Part shown: piece by piece, positions 8,328-17,388 of the stretch
How the letters are laid out: each line of letters begins with the position of its first letter
Numbering within the stretch: the stretch's first letter is position 1
From: Paraburkholderia tropica
GTDB lineage: Bacteria; Pseudomonadota; Gammaproteobacteria; Burkholderiales; Burkholderiaceae
Length of the DNA: 64,000 nt
NCBI RefSeq assembly: GCF_900109265.1
Contig: NZ_FNZM01000005.1
Location: 1 to 64,000 of the forward strand
Direction of reading: 5' to 3'
Made by a program: the position numbers and the translations under genes
The notes under the pieces: model-generated
What the model saw: the letters and a program-made list of their open reading frames with translations, nothing else
Told to the model about the DNA's origin: nothing
The model's database searches: none

Positions 8328-8822
8328 TCATAGAATTGGCAGCGCGGTCGTTTCCTTGAAGGTCTGCAGGGAAAAACTCGACTTCACGTCGATCACCGAC
8401 GGATGGTGCAGCAACTGGTCCTGCACGAATCGCGAGAAATGCGCCATGTCCTCCACCTGCACGCGCAGCAGAAAATCCATGTCGCCCGTCATGGCGTGAC
8501 ACGCCACCACCTCGGGCCAGGTCTGCACGGCCGCGCGAAACAGCTCGGCGTGCGTCACGCCCTCGCGCCCCGACGCCGTCGGCCCGCGCTTCTCCAGCCG
8601 CACATTCACGTAGGCCAGCAGATCGAGCCCCAGCTTTTGCGCGTCGAGCAGCGCCACATACCCGCGGATCACCCCGCTCTCTTCGAGCCGCCGGATGCGT
8701 CGCAGACACGGACTCGGCGAGAGATTCACCCGCTCCGCGATCTCCTGATTCGAGAGCCGGCCATTCTCCTGAAGAATCGCGAGAATGCGACGGTCGATTG
8801 CGTCCAATTCGATGTCAGCCAT
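8328..8822 (-). CDS. Lrp/AsnC-family transcriptional regulator
   Basis: The product has 164 residues. An N-terminal helix-turn-helix (LDAIDRRILAILQENGRLSNQEIAERVNLSPSPCLRRI) is joined to an AsnC/RAM ligand-binding domain, with VACHAMTGDMDFLLRVQVEDM. The start chosen is MADIELD, which aligns with the family; a longer upstream frame would cover the promoter region. It is divergent from hppD with 141 bp between starts, so it may control hppD in response to an aromatic amino acid. That role is inference from position. Confidence 0.9.
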   Translation of the reverse strand: MADIELDAIDRRILAILQENGRLSNQEIAERVNLSPSPCLRRIRRLEESGVIRGYVALLDAQKLGLDLLAYVNVRLEKRGPTASGREGVTHAELFRAAVQTWPEVVACHAMTGDMDFLLRVQVEDMAHFSRFVQDQLLHHPSVIDVKSSFSLQTFKETTALPIL

Positions 8823-8870
8823 TTTCTGCCACTCGGTGAAGTATAGAAAGCATTTTATAGCCCAGATTGT

Positions 8871-8899
8871 GAAAACTACGACCAAGATCGCAAGTTTTC
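8871..8899. promoter_or_regulatory. inverted repeat in the lrp-hppD intergenic region
   Basis: GAAAACT (8871-8877) and AGTTTTC (8893-8899) are perfect inverted copies with 15 bp between them. The repeat sits midway between the two divergent genes. AT-rich, interrupted dyads are common binding sites for Lrp/AsnC proteins, so this is a candidate autoregulatory and hppD operator. Confidence 0.4.
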
Positions 8900-8963
8900 T
8901 CCCATATTGGACAGCTAGACTGCCTGCACCAATCAATGATCTTGATCAACGCAGGAGACAACC

Positions 8964-10061
8964 ATGCAGGTCCCCACCTGGGAAAATCCCGTCGGCACCG
9001 ACGGCTTCGAGTTCATCGAATACACCGCTCCCGATCCCAAAGCGCTCGGCAAGCTGTTCGAGCGCATGGGCTTCACCGCCGTCGCGCGTCACCGCCACAA
9101 GGACGTGACGCTTTATCGCCAGGGCGAGATCAACTTCATCGTCAACGGCGAGCCCGATTCGTTCGCGCAGCGCTTCGCGCGCCTGCACGGCCCGTCGATC
9201 TGCGCAATCGCGTTTCGTGTGCAGGACGCCGCCAAGGCCTACCAGCGTGCGCTCGAACTGGGCGCATGGGGCTTCGACAACAAGACCGGCCCGATGGAGC
9301 TGAACATTCCGGCCATCAAGGGCATCGGCGACTCGCTGATCTATTTCGTCGACCGCTGGCGCGGCAAGAACGGCGCGCAGCCGGGCAGCATTGGCGACAT
9401 CGGCATCTATGACGTCGATTTCGTGCCGATCGAGGGCGCCGAGCAGAATCCGGTCGGCCACGGCCTCACCTACATCGACCATCTCACGCACAACGTGCAT
9501 CGCGGCCGCATGGCCGAGTGGGCCGAGTTCTACGAACGCCTCTTCAACTTCCGCGAAATCCGCTACTTCGACATCGAAGGCAAGGTGACGGGCGTGAAGT
9601 CGAAGGCGATGACCTCGCCGTGCGGCAAGATTCGTATTCCGATCAACGAGGAAGGCGGCGAAACGGCCGGTCAGATCCAGGAATATCTGGACGCGTATCA
9701 CGGCGAAGGCATTCAGCACATCGCGCTCGGCACCAGCGACATCTACCGCACGGTGGACGGCCTGCGCGCCTCGAATATCGCGCTGCTCGACACCGTCGAC
9801 ACGTATTACGAACTGGTGAACCGCCGCATTCCGGGCCACACCGAGCCGCTCGACGAGCTGAAAAAGCGCAAGATCCTGATCGACGGCGCGCCCGAGGACC
9901 TGCTGCTGCAAATCTTCACGGAGAACCAGATCGGCCCGATCTTCTTCGAGATCATCCAGCGCAAGGGCAATCAGGGCTTCGGCGAAGGCAACTTCAAGGC
10001 GCTGTTCGAATCGATCGAACTCGACCAGATCCGCCGCGGCGTCGTGCAGGACAAGGCGTAA
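8964..10061 (+). CDS. hppD: 4-hydroxyphenylpyruvate dioxygenase
   Basis: The 365-residue cytoplasmic non-haem iron enzyme converts 4-hydroxyphenylpyruvate to homogentisate in tyrosine and phenylalanine catabolism. It has two vicinal-oxygen-chelate domains. The iron ligands are seen as His in [11 protein letters not shown] (about residue 173), His in [12 protein letters not shown] (about 252) and Glu in FFEIIQRKG (about 331). The ribosome-binding site CAGGAGACAACC precedes the ATG by a normal distance. Its AGGAGACAA (8953-8961) is perfectly complementary to the candidate small RNA at 23825-23887. No homogentisate dioxygenase gene lies nearby. Confidence 0.96.
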   Translation: MQVPTWENPVGTDGFEFIEYTAPDPKALGKLFERMGFTAVARHRHKDVTLYRQGEINFIVNGEPDSFAQRFARLHGPSICAIAFRVQDAAKAYQRALELGAWGFDNKTGPMELNIPAIKGIGDSLIYFVDRWRGKNGAQPGSIGDIGIYDVDFVPIEGAEQNPVGHGLTYIDHLTHNVHRGRMAEWAEFYERLFNFREIRYFDIEGKVTGVKSKAMTSPCGKIRIPINEEGGETAGQIQEYLDAYHGEGIQHIALGTSDIYRTVDGLRASNIALLDTVDTYYELVNRRIPGHTEPLDELKKRKILIDGAPEDLLLQIFTENQIGPIFFEIIQRKGNQGFGEGNFKALFESIELDQIRRGVVQDKA

Positions 10062-10092
10062 GCGTCGTCGGAATATCAAGCGGAAGAAAAGC

Positions 10093-10128
10093 AAAAAGGG
10101 CGGAGATCACACGATCTTCGCCCTTTTT
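10093..10128 (+). terminator. intrinsic terminator of hppD
   Basis: A long, almost perfect stem (10093-10108 with 10113-10128) carries an ACAC loop and ends in a T-run. Confidence 0.88.
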
Positions 10129-10248
10129 AGCTGGTGAATCAGTCGATGAGTCCGCCGCCGCACACCCGGCCACGGTCTCGCATGAGTGGAATGCTGCGCG
10201 GATCAACGCGGCATTGCGCGCCGCTTCATGAGCGGCTGGTTGAGCGAC

Positions 10249-10431
10249 TTAGCGCTCGGCCTTAACAGCCGGTGCGACGTTCGTGTCGACCTTCGCGCAC
10301 AGCGAATACTGCGCGCACGACGTGGACGCATTCGCGCCGCCGCGGGTGCTGGCGTTCGAATGCAGCGGCGCGCTCATGGCGAAGAACGCTGCCGAGACCG
10401 TCAGGAAGGTCTGGATATGTCGATTATTCAT
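10249..10431 (-). CDS. small secreted protein (60 residues), function unknown
   Basis: The frame begins MNNRHIQTFLTVSAAFF and has a signal-peptide-like N-terminus with cleavage probably near residue 27. The mature part is short, Ala/Ser-rich, and contains a CAQYSLC pair that could form a disulphide. A strong ribosome-binding site (AAAGGAG, spaced 7) precedes the ATG, which supports translation. I do not recognise a family. Its leader contains a terminator-like hairpin at 10468-10513. Confidence 0.6.
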   Translation of the reverse strand: MNNRHIQTFLTVSAAFFAMSAPLHSNASTRGGANASTSCAQYSLCAKVDTNVAPAVKAER

Positions 10432-10851
10432 GTGGTACTCCTTTTTTCAGACTGCCTGCCACTGCGCAAAAAAACGATCGCGCCCTGAATGTTTCGGGGC
10501 GCGGCGCGGATCGCACAGGTGAGGGAGTTAGACAGGATATTCAAGACCGGTTCCGCACAAGTGCAACTTTTACACGTTGTTACTTCACACGAAACTCGGA
10601 TACATCCTTTGTTACACAGGTCTGACGAGTGCTAAGCACCATCTGATAATTTTGACAGACGGCCTAAGAACAGATGCTGCGATGCATCAGAAAACTCCGA
10701 CATTCTGACGAGGAGCGGCGGGTTTATCCGAGTGCTACTATCGAAAAAAAGAAGCCAATATGGCGACCCCGGCCAACGCATTCACAAGATGCCGAGGCCC
10801 TGAAGTTCTGGCGATCCCACAACGGATTGGTTGGATGGAGGAAGACACATA
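10432..10851. other. divergent intergenic region, no gene
   Basis: The 420 bp lie between the small secreted protein (minus) and the indolepyruvate oxidoreductase (plus). I find no convincing open frame. It holds the minus-strand terminator at 10468-10513 and an AT-richer part (10550-10670) with several TTGT/ACA elements that may hold promoters for both directions. The ribosome-binding site GGAGGAAG for the right-hand gene is at 10837-10844. Confidence 0.6.
10468..10513 (-). terminator. intrinsic terminator inside a leader (candidate attenuator or small-RNA end)
   Basis: On the minus strand a GCGCCC/GGGCGC stem, extended by CGATC/GATCG with an internal bulge, is followed directly by seven T residues (10474-10468). 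It stands 37 bp upstream of the start of the 60-residue protein and downstream of any promoter for it. A transcript from the divergent region must either stop here or read through into the small gene. Confidence 0.55.
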
Positions 10852-13800
10852 ATGAATGCCCCGCTAGACGCAGGTCAGCGCGCTTCGCTCGAAGCCGCAC
10901 TCGCTTCCGTCACGCTCGACGACAAATACACCCTCGAACGCGGCCGCGCGTACATGAGCGGCATCCAGGCGCTGGTCCGTCTGCCGATGCTGCAACAGGA
11001 ACGCGACAAGGCCGCCGGTCTCAATACCGCGGGGTTCATCTCAGGCTATCGCGGCTCGCCTCTGGGCGGTCTCGACCAGTCGCTCTGGAAGGCGAAGCAG
11101 CATCTCGCCGCACACGGCATCGTTTTTCAACCCGGCGTCAACGAAGACCTCGCCGCGACCGCAGTCTGGGGTTCGCAGCAGGTGAACCTGTATCCGTCCG
11201 CGAAACACGACGGCGTGTTTTCGATGTGGTACGGCAAAGGCCCCGGCGTCGACCGCTGCGGCGACGTTTTCAAGCACGGCAACTCGGCCGGTTCGTCGGC
11301 GCACGGCGGCGTGCTGGTGCTCGCCGGCGACGACCACGCCGCCAAGTCCTCGACGCTCGCGCACCAGTCGGAGCACATCTTCAAGGCCTGCGGCCTGCCG
11401 GTGCTGTTCCCTTCGAACGTGCAGGAATATCTCGACTTCGGCCTGCACGGCTGGGCGATGAGCCGCTACTCCGGCCTCTGGGTCGCGATGAAATGCGTGA
11501 CCGACGTGGTGGAATCGTCGGCGTCGGTGGAAATCGATCCGCACCGCACCCGCATCGTGCTGCCCGAGGATTTCCTGATGCCCGAGGGCGGCCTGAACAT
11601 CCGCTGGCCCGATCCGCCGCTCGTGCAGGAAGCGCGTCTGCTCGACTACAAGTGGTACGCCGGACTCGCCTACGTGCGCGCCAACAAGCTCGACCGCATC
11701 GAGATCGATTCGCCGCACGCGCGCTTCGGCATCATGACGGGCGGCAAGGCGTATCTCGACGTGCGCCAGGCGCTCACCGACCTCGGTCTCGACGACAAAA
11801 CCTGCGCGCGCATCGGCCTGAGGCTCTACAAGGTCGGCTGCGTGTGGCCGCTCGAAGCGCAAGGCGCGCAAGCCTTCGCGCGCGGGCTCGAAGAAATTCT
11901 CGTGGTCGAGGAAAAGCGCCAGATTCTCGAATACGCGATCAAGGAAGAGCTGTACAACTGGCCCGATGCGCAGCGTCCGCGCGTCTACGGCAAGTTCGAC
12001 GAGAAGGACGGTGCAGGCGGCGAATGGTCGGTGCCGATGGGCAACTGGCTGCTGCCCGCGCACTACGAACTCTCGCCCGCGATCATCGCCAAGGCCATCG
12101 CCACGCGTCTCGACAAGTTCGAGATGCCGTCCGACGTGCGCGCGCGCATCGCCGCACGCGTGGCCGTGATCGAAGCGAAGGAACGCGCGCTCGCCAAACC
12201 GCGCGTGCAGGCCGAACGCAAGCCGTGGTTCTGCTCGGGCTGCCCGCACAACACCTCGACGAACGTGCCCGAAGGCTCGCGCGCGATGGCGGGCATCGGC
12301 TGCCACTACATGACCGTGTGGATGGACCGCAGCACCAGCACCTTCAGCCAGATGGGCGGCGAAGGCGTGGCGTGGGTCGGTCAGGCGCCGTTCACGAACG
12401 ACAAGCACGTGTTCGCCAATCTCGGCGACGGCACCTACTTCCACTCGGGTCTGCTCGCGATCCGCGCGGCGATCGCCTCGAAGGCGAACATCACCTACAA
12501 GATTCTCTATAACGACGCGGTCGCGATGACGGGCGGCCAGCCCGTCGACGGCGTGCTCACGGTGCCGCAGATCACGCATCAGCTCGCGTCCGAAGGCGCG
12601 AAGCAGATCGTGATCGTCACCGACGAGCCGCAGAAGTACGAAGGCGACATCGCCGCGAAACTCGCGCCTGGCGTGACGATCCATCATCGCGACCGGCTCG
12701 ACGCCGTGCAGCGCGAACTGCGCGAGGTCTCGGGCACGACGATCCTGATCTACGACCAGACCTGCGCGACGGAAAAGCGCCGCCGCCGCAAGCGCGGCAC
12801 GTATCCCGATCCGGCGAAGCGCGTGGTGATCAACGAGGCCGTCTGCGAAGGTTGCGGCGATTGCTCGGTGCAGTCGAACTGCCTCTCGGTCGAACCGCTC
12901 GACACCGAATACGGCACGAAGCGCCAGATCAACCAGTCGAGCTGCAACAAGGACTTCTCGTGCCTCAAGGGCTTCTGCCCGAGCTTCGTCACGGTTGAAG
13001 GCGGCCAGTTGCGCAAGCCGAAGGCGAGCAGCGTCGCGAACGACACGATGCCCGCCGTGCCGACGCCCGACGTGCCCGCCATCGCGCGCCCCTACGGCGT
13101 GCTCGTGACGGGCGTAGGCGGCACCGGCGTGGTGACGATCGGCGCGCTGCTCGGCATGGCCGCGCACCTCGAAGCCAAGGGCGTGACCGTGCTCGACGTG
13201 ACCGGCCTCGCGCAGAAAGGCGGCGCGGTGATGAGCCACGTGCAGATCGCCAATCGTCCGGACGACATCCACGCGACGCGCATCGCGATGGGCGACGCGA
13301 AACTCGTGATCGGCTGCGATGCCATCGTGACCGCCAGCGACGACTGCGTCTCGCGCATGCACGAAGGCGACACGCATGTCGTGCTCAACAGCACGCCCAC
13401 GCCGACGGCCGAGTTCATCAAGAATCCGCAGTGGCAGTTTCCGGGTTCGAACACCGAGACCGACGTGCGCAACGCGGTGGGCGCGGACAATGTGGCCACC
13501 GTCGACGCCAATCGCTACGCGCTCGCGCTGCTCGGCGACGCGATCTACACGAATCCGTTCGTGCTCGGCTACGCGTGGCAAAAGGGCTGGCTGCCGCTCA
13601 CGCACGAATCGCTCACGCGCGCGATCGAGCTGAACGCCGTGCAGGTCGAGAAGAATCTCGCGGCCTTCGAATGGGGGCGGCGCGTCGCGCACGACCGCGC
13701 GGCTGTCGATCAGCTGATCCGGAAGCCGCTCGCGGAACAAGGCGTCAGCGACGCGGGCGCGAAGATCGTCTCGCTGCACACGCCCAAGGCGCTCGACACG

Positions 13801-14454
13801 CTGATCGAGAAGCGCGCGCAGTATCTGGCCGCGTATCAGAACGAGGCGTACGCGCAGCGTTATCGCGCGTTCGTCGATGCGGTGCGCCGCGCCGAAGCCC
13901 AGCTCGAACACGTCGACGGCCAGCAGCCGCTCACCGAAGCCGTCGCGCGCAATCTGCACAAGCTGATGGCGTACAAGGACGAGTACGAAGTCGCGCGCCT
14001 TTACGCCGATCCGGCCTTCGTCGAGAAGATCAAGGCGAGCTTCGAAGGCGACTGGAAGCTCAACTTCCATCTTGCGCCGCCGTCGTTCGCGAAGCACGAC
14101 GACAAGGGTCATCTGCTGAAGAAGCAGTATGGCCCGCGCATGCTGTCGGCGATGCGCGTGCTCGCGAAGCTCAAGTTCCTGCGCGGCACGGCGCTCGATC
14201 CGTTTGGCCGCACCGAGGAACGCCGCCACGAACGCGCGCTGATCGGCGAATACGAGGCGCTGATGCGCGAAGTGAGCGGCGGCCTGCGCGACGCGAATCT
14301 GCCGCTCGCGCTCGAACTCGCGAACCTGCCCGACGCGATTCGCGGCTACGGCCACGTGAAGGAGATCAACCTCAAGGCCACGCGCGCGAAGTGGGCGACG
14401 CTGCTCGCGAAGTGGCGCTCGCCGGAAAACGGCGCGGCGCGGCACGCAGCTTGA
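10852..14454 (+). CDS. indolepyruvate ferredoxin oxidoreductase (fused alpha/beta/gamma type)
   Basis: The 1200-residue cytoplasmic enzyme oxidatively decarboxylates aryl-pyruvates, such as indolepyruvate and phenylpyruvate, to the acyl-CoA. Order seen: a pyruvate-oxidoreductase-like N-terminal part with GYRGSPLGGLD near residue 65; a thiamine-diphosphate domain with CSGCPHN near 463 and GDGTYFHSG near 525; a ferredoxin-like segment with VCEGCGDCSVQSNC near 665 and further Cys around 703-713; and a gamma domain with GVGGTGVVTIGALLG near 752. The start chosen (MNAPLDAG) has a GGAGGAAG site; an in-frame ATG 21 bp upstream overlaps that site. In this neighbourhood it could supply phenylacetyl-CoA or indoleacetyl-CoA from aromatic amino acids, which is inference. 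Confidence 0.93.
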   Translation: MNAPLDAGQRASLEAALASVTLDDKYTLERGRAYMSGIQALVRLPMLQQERDKAAGLNTAGFISGYRGSPLGGLDQSLWKAKQHLAAHGIVFQPGVNEDLAATAVWGSQQVNLYPSAKHDGVFSMWYGKGPGVDRCGDVFKHGNSAGSSAHGGVLVLAGDDHAAKSSTLAHQSEHIFKACGLPVLFPSNVQEYLDFGLHGWAMSRYSGLWVAMKCVTDVVESSASVEIDPHRTRIVLPEDFLMPEGGLNIRWPDPPLVQEARLLDYKWYAGLAYVRANKLDRIEIDSPHARFGIMTGGKAYLDVRQALTDLGLDDKTCARIGLRLYKVGCVWPLEAQGAQAFARGLEEILVVEEKRQILEYAIKEELYNWPDAQRPRVYGKFDEKDGAGGEWSVPMGNWLLPAHYELSPAIIAKAIATRLDKFEMPSDVRARIAARVAVIEAKERALAKPRVQAERKPWFCSGCPHNTSTNVPEGSRAMAGIGCHYMTVWMDRSTSTFSQMGGEGVAWVGQAPFTNDKHVFANLGDGTYFHSGLLAIRAAIASKANITYKILYNDAVAMTGGQPVDGVLTVPQITHQLASEGAKQIVIVTDEPQKYEGDIAAKLAPGVTIHHRDRLDAVQRELREVSGTTILIYDQTCATEKRRRRKRGTYPDPAKRVVINEAVCEGCGDCSVQSNCLSVEPLDTEYGTKRQINQSSCNKDFSCLKGFCPSFVTVEGGQLRKPKASSVANDTMPAVPTPDVPAIARPYGVLVTGVGGTGVVTIGALLGMAAHLEAKGVTVLDVTGLAQKGGAVMSHVQIANRPDDIHATRIAMGDAKLVIGCDAIVTASDDCVSRMHEGDTHVVLNSTPTPTAEFIKNPQWQFPGSNTETDVRNAVGADNVATVDANRYALALLGDAIYTNPFVLGYAWQKGWLPLTHESLTRAIELNAVQVEKNLAAFEWGRRVAHDRAAVDQLIRKPLAEQGVSDAGAKIVSLHTPKALDTLIEKRAQYLAAYQNEAYAQRYRAFVDAVRRAEAQLEHVDGQQPLTEAVARNLHKLMAYKDEYEVARLYADPAFVEKIKASFEGDWKLNFHLAPPSFAKHDDKGHLLKKQYGPRMLSAMRVLAKLKFLRGTALDPFGRTEERRHERALIGEYEALMREVSGGLRDANLPLALELANLPDAIRGYGHVKEINLKATRAKWATLLAKWRSPENGAARHAA

Positions 14455-14489
14455 TGCGTTTTTGAGGCGGTTCTGAGGCGGTAAAAAAC

Positions 14490-14523
14490 AAAGGGCGCTC
14501 CGTGTAAAACGGAGCGCCCTTTT
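14490..14523 (+). terminator. intrinsic terminator
   Basis: AAAGGGCGCTCCGT pairs with ACGGAGCGCCCTTT around a short GTAAA loop, with T residues after it. It ends the indolepyruvate oxidoreductase transcript and, with its A-run on the other side, could also stop the convergent malic enzyme transcript. Confidence 0.9.
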
Positions 14524-14564
14524 CACATCATCATGAGGCGGTCAAGACGAAGACCGCCGCGACC

Positions 14565-16838
14565 TTACTTCGCCACTTTGGCGTTCGCCGAAGCGACAGC
14601 CGTCATGTTGATGATGCGTCGCACCGTCGCCGCCGGCGTGAGGATGTGCACCGGCTTCGACGCGCCCAGCAGGAACGGGCCGACCGTCACGCCTTCGCCG
14701 CCGATCATCTTCAGCAGGTTGTACGTGATGTTCGCCGCTTCCACGTTCGGCATGATCAGCAGGTTCGCTTCGCCCGCGAGCGTGGTGCCCGGGAACGACT
14801 GCTTGCGGATCATTTCCGAAAGCGCGGCGTCGCCGTGCATTTCACCGTCCACTTCGAGCTGCGGCGCGCGTTCCGAAATCAGCTGACGCGCGGCCTGCAT
14901 GCGCGCCGACGTCGACGAACGCACGCTGCCGAAATTCGACGACGACAGCAGCGCGACCTTCGGCGTGATGCCGAACTTCTCGATTTCGCGCGCGGCGAGA
15001 ATCGTCATGTCGGCGAGCTGCTCGGCGCTCGGCACTTCGTTCACGTAGGTGTCGCTGATGAACAGGTTGCGGCCAGGCAGCATCAGCAGGTTCATCGCCG
15101 CGTAGTTCTCGGCTTCCTGCGCCTTGCCGAACACCTGCTCGACGAACTTCAGGTGATAGTCGAAGCTGTTGAGCAGGCCGCAGATCATGCCGTCGGCGTC
15201 GCCCAGATGCACGAGGATCGCGCCGATCAGCGTGTTGAACTTGCGCATCGACGCCTTCGCCACGTCGGGCGTGACGCCCTGGCGCGCGCCCAGTTCGTGA
15301 TACGCCTGCCAGCTCTTCTGGAAGCGCGGATCGTCTTCCGGATCGACGATCTCGAAGTCGGTGCCCGCGCGCAGCTTCGAGCCCATCTTCTTCAGGCGCA
15401 TTTCCACGACAGCCGGGCGGCCGACGATGATCGGCCTGGCGATCTTCTCGGTCAGCACGAATTGCGCGGCGCGCAGCACGCGCTCGTCTTCACCTTCGGC
15501 GAACACGATGCGCGCGTTGCTGGCCTTCGCGGCCGCGAACACCGGACGCATCACCATGCCCGTGCGGTACACGGTTGCGCCCAGTTCTTCGCGGTACGCG
15601 TCCATGTCCTTGATCGGACGCGTGGCCACGCCCGAATCCATCGCGGCCTGCGCGACGGCCGGCGCGATCTTGATGATCAGGCGCGGATCGAACGGCTTCG
15701 GAATCAGATATTCCGGGCCGAATTCGAGCGTGTGGCCTTCATAGGCCTTCGCCACTTCGTCGCCCTGATCGGTTTCTTCCGCGAGTTCGGCGATCGCGCG
15801 CACGCACGCGAGCTTCATCTCTTCCGTGATGGTCGTCGCGCCGACGTCAAGCGCGCCGCGGAAGATGAACGGGAAGCACAGCACGTTGTTGACCTGGTTC
15901 GGATAGTCCGAACGGCCCGTGGCGATGATCGCGTCCGGGCGCACGCGCCTGGCCTCTTCCGGGCGGATTTCCGGCTCCGGATTGGCGAGCGCGAGGATCA
16001 GCGGCGTGGTGCCCATTTCCACGACCATTTCGGCCTTGAGCACGCCGGCGCTCGAGCAGCCGAGGAACACGTCCGCGCCCTTGATGGCGTCGGCGAGCGT
16101 GCGCGCGTCGGTGTTCGCCGCGTAGCGCGCCTTCGACGGATCGAGATTGCCGCGGCCTTCGTAGATCACGCCCTTCGAGTCGGTGACGAGGATGTTTTCC
16201 TTCTTCGCACCGAGCTTGACCAGCAGATCCAGACAGGCGATGGCCGCCGCGCCCGCACCCGAGCACACCAGCTTGATGCTGCCCAGATCCTTGCCCACGA
16301 CCTTCAGGCCGTTGAGGATGGCCGCCGAAGCGATGATCGCCGTGCCGTGCTGGTCGTCGTGGAAGACGGGAATCTTCATGCGCTCGCGCAGCTTCTGCTC
16401 GATGTAGAAGCACTCGGGCGCCTTGATGTCTTCGAGGTTGATGCCGCCGAGCGTCGGCTCGAGCATCGCGATCGCTTCGACGAGCTTGTCCGGGTCGCTT
16501 TCGTCGAGTTCGATGTCGAATACGTCGATGCCCGCGAACTTCTTGAACAGGCAACCCTTGCCTTCCATCACCGGCTTGGCCGCGAGCGGGCCGATGTTGC
16601 CGAGGCCGAGCACGGCGGTGCCGTTGGTCACGACGCCGACGAGGTTGCCGCGCGAGGTGTACTTCTGCGCGTCGAGCGGATCGGCGTGGATCGCTTCGCA
16701 CGCAGCCGCCACGCCCGGCGAATACGCGAGCGAAAGGTCGAGCTGGTTCGACAGCGGCTTGGTCGGCGTAACGGAAATCTTGCCGGGCTTCGGATTCTGG
16801 TGATAAGCGAGCGCGCTTTGCTTCAGTTGTTCATCCAT
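14565..16838 (-). CDS. maeB: NADP-dependent malic enzyme (MaeB type)
   Basis: The 757-residue enzyme oxidatively decarboxylates malate to pyruvate. The N-terminal malic domain shows [14 protein letters not shown] near residue 38, [12 protein letters not shown] near 72 and a metal-binding FHDDQHGTA near 160. An NAD(P)-binding domain follows. The C-terminal third (from about residue 430) is a phosphotransacetylase-like domain that regulates rather than catalyses, as in MaeB proteins, with [27 protein letters not shown]. The length is as expected for the family. The ribosome-binding site is weak. It is a single-gene unit. Confidence 0.95.
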   Translation of the reverse strand: MDEQLKQSALAYHQNPKPGKISVTPTKPLSNQLDLSLAYSPGVAAACEAIHADPLDAQKYTSRGNLVGVVTNGTAVLGLGNIGPLAAKPVMEGKGCLFKKFAGIDVFDIELDESDPDKLVEAIAMLEPTLGGINLEDIKAPECFYIEQKLRERMKIPVFHDDQHGTAIIASAAILNGLKVVGKDLGSIKLVCSGAGAAAIACLDLLVKLGAKKENILVTDSKGVIYEGRGNLDPSKARYAANTDARTLADAIKGADVFLGCSSAGVLKAEMVVEMGTTPLILALANPEPEIRPEEARRVRPDAIIATGRSDYPNQVNNVLCFPFIFRGALDVGATTITEEMKLACVRAIAELAEETDQGDEVAKAYEGHTLEFGPEYLIPKPFDPRLIIKIAPAVAQAAMDSGVATRPIKDMDAYREELGATVYRTGMVMRPVFAAAKASNARIVFAEGEDERVLRAAQFVLTEKIARPIIVGRPAVVEMRLKKMGSKLRAGTDFEIVDPEDDPRFQKSWQAYHELGARQGVTPDVAKASMRKFNTLIGAILVHLGDADGMICGLLNSFDYHLKFVEQVFGKAQEAENYAAMNLLMLPGRNLFISDTYVNEVPSAEQLADMTILAAREIEKFGITPKVALLSSSNFGSVRSSTSARMQAARQLISERAPQLEVDGEMHGDAALSEMIRKQSFPGTTLAGEANLLIMPNVEAANITYNLLKMIGGEGVTVGPFLLGASKPVHILTPAATVRRIINMTAVASANAKVAK

Positions 16839-17388
16839 TTTCAGGCCTGCCAGGACGTGAGAGACGAAAGGAGTTTTATGGTCGTATGCCGCCGGTCCGC
16901 GCGTAGGGATACGTCGGCGTCGAAAGCAGCATCGGCTGACGAAACCACCTGTGAAACAGGCACGCGAGAAATAGCGGGCGATTAGTGTACACCCCGCATC
17001 GTTTCAGGCGACTTGGGTCAAAGACTGATACCGGGAATTTGCATAACGCCTGTTAAGCGGCATTTTTGTGGCGGCGGCGCGGCGCGCGCGCGGCGATTGC
17101 AGTGCAGCAATCGGCGAATCAAAGACCGATCGGCGGCGAACGGCGACGTTGGCGAACGCGGGGCGCAAAAAGCGTGCGATTGGCGCAGGCCCGCCCGACG
17201 CGCAGGCGCCGCGTGTGGCGCAATTGTTGCGGCCACGCGGACGTTTTATTGCGCGACGCGCGGCGCAGCGCGCCTGTTCCGTGCAAACGCGTGCGGCGTT
17301 GCGCCGCAGTTTTTGCGCGCCGCGCTTGATGCACGCGCGCTCGATCTGCGCTGTGTTCGCGCGTTCGGTCAGCGTTTCGCGCCCGCGC
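16839..17388. other. long GC-rich intergenic region, no gene seen
   Basis: The 550 bp lie between malic enzyme and the MFS carrier, both on the minus strand. From 17080 the sequence is dominated by GCG/CGC runs and is open in several frames on both strands, which is expected of such composition. None of these frames has a start with a ribosome-binding site or a recognisable product. A small hairpin (CGATTGC at 17094-17100, GCAATCG at 17107-17113) is present. The malic enzyme promoter must lie in the left, AT-richer part. Confidence 0.5.

Noticed and set aside
11041..14526. 1161-codon open frame antisense to the indolepyruvate oxidoreductase
   Set aside because: It is the codon-phase shadow of a GC-rich gene. 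The product is Arg/His/Ala-rich with no domain, and the sense frame has clear catalytic motifs.
14646..16985. 779-codon frame antisense to malic enzyme, including a 35-residue tail frame at 16878-16985 after AAAGGAG
   Set aside because: The ribosome-binding-like motif is attractive, but the 35-residue product is Arg/Ser/Thr-rich, without a recognisable feature, and the region is the malic enzyme leader.
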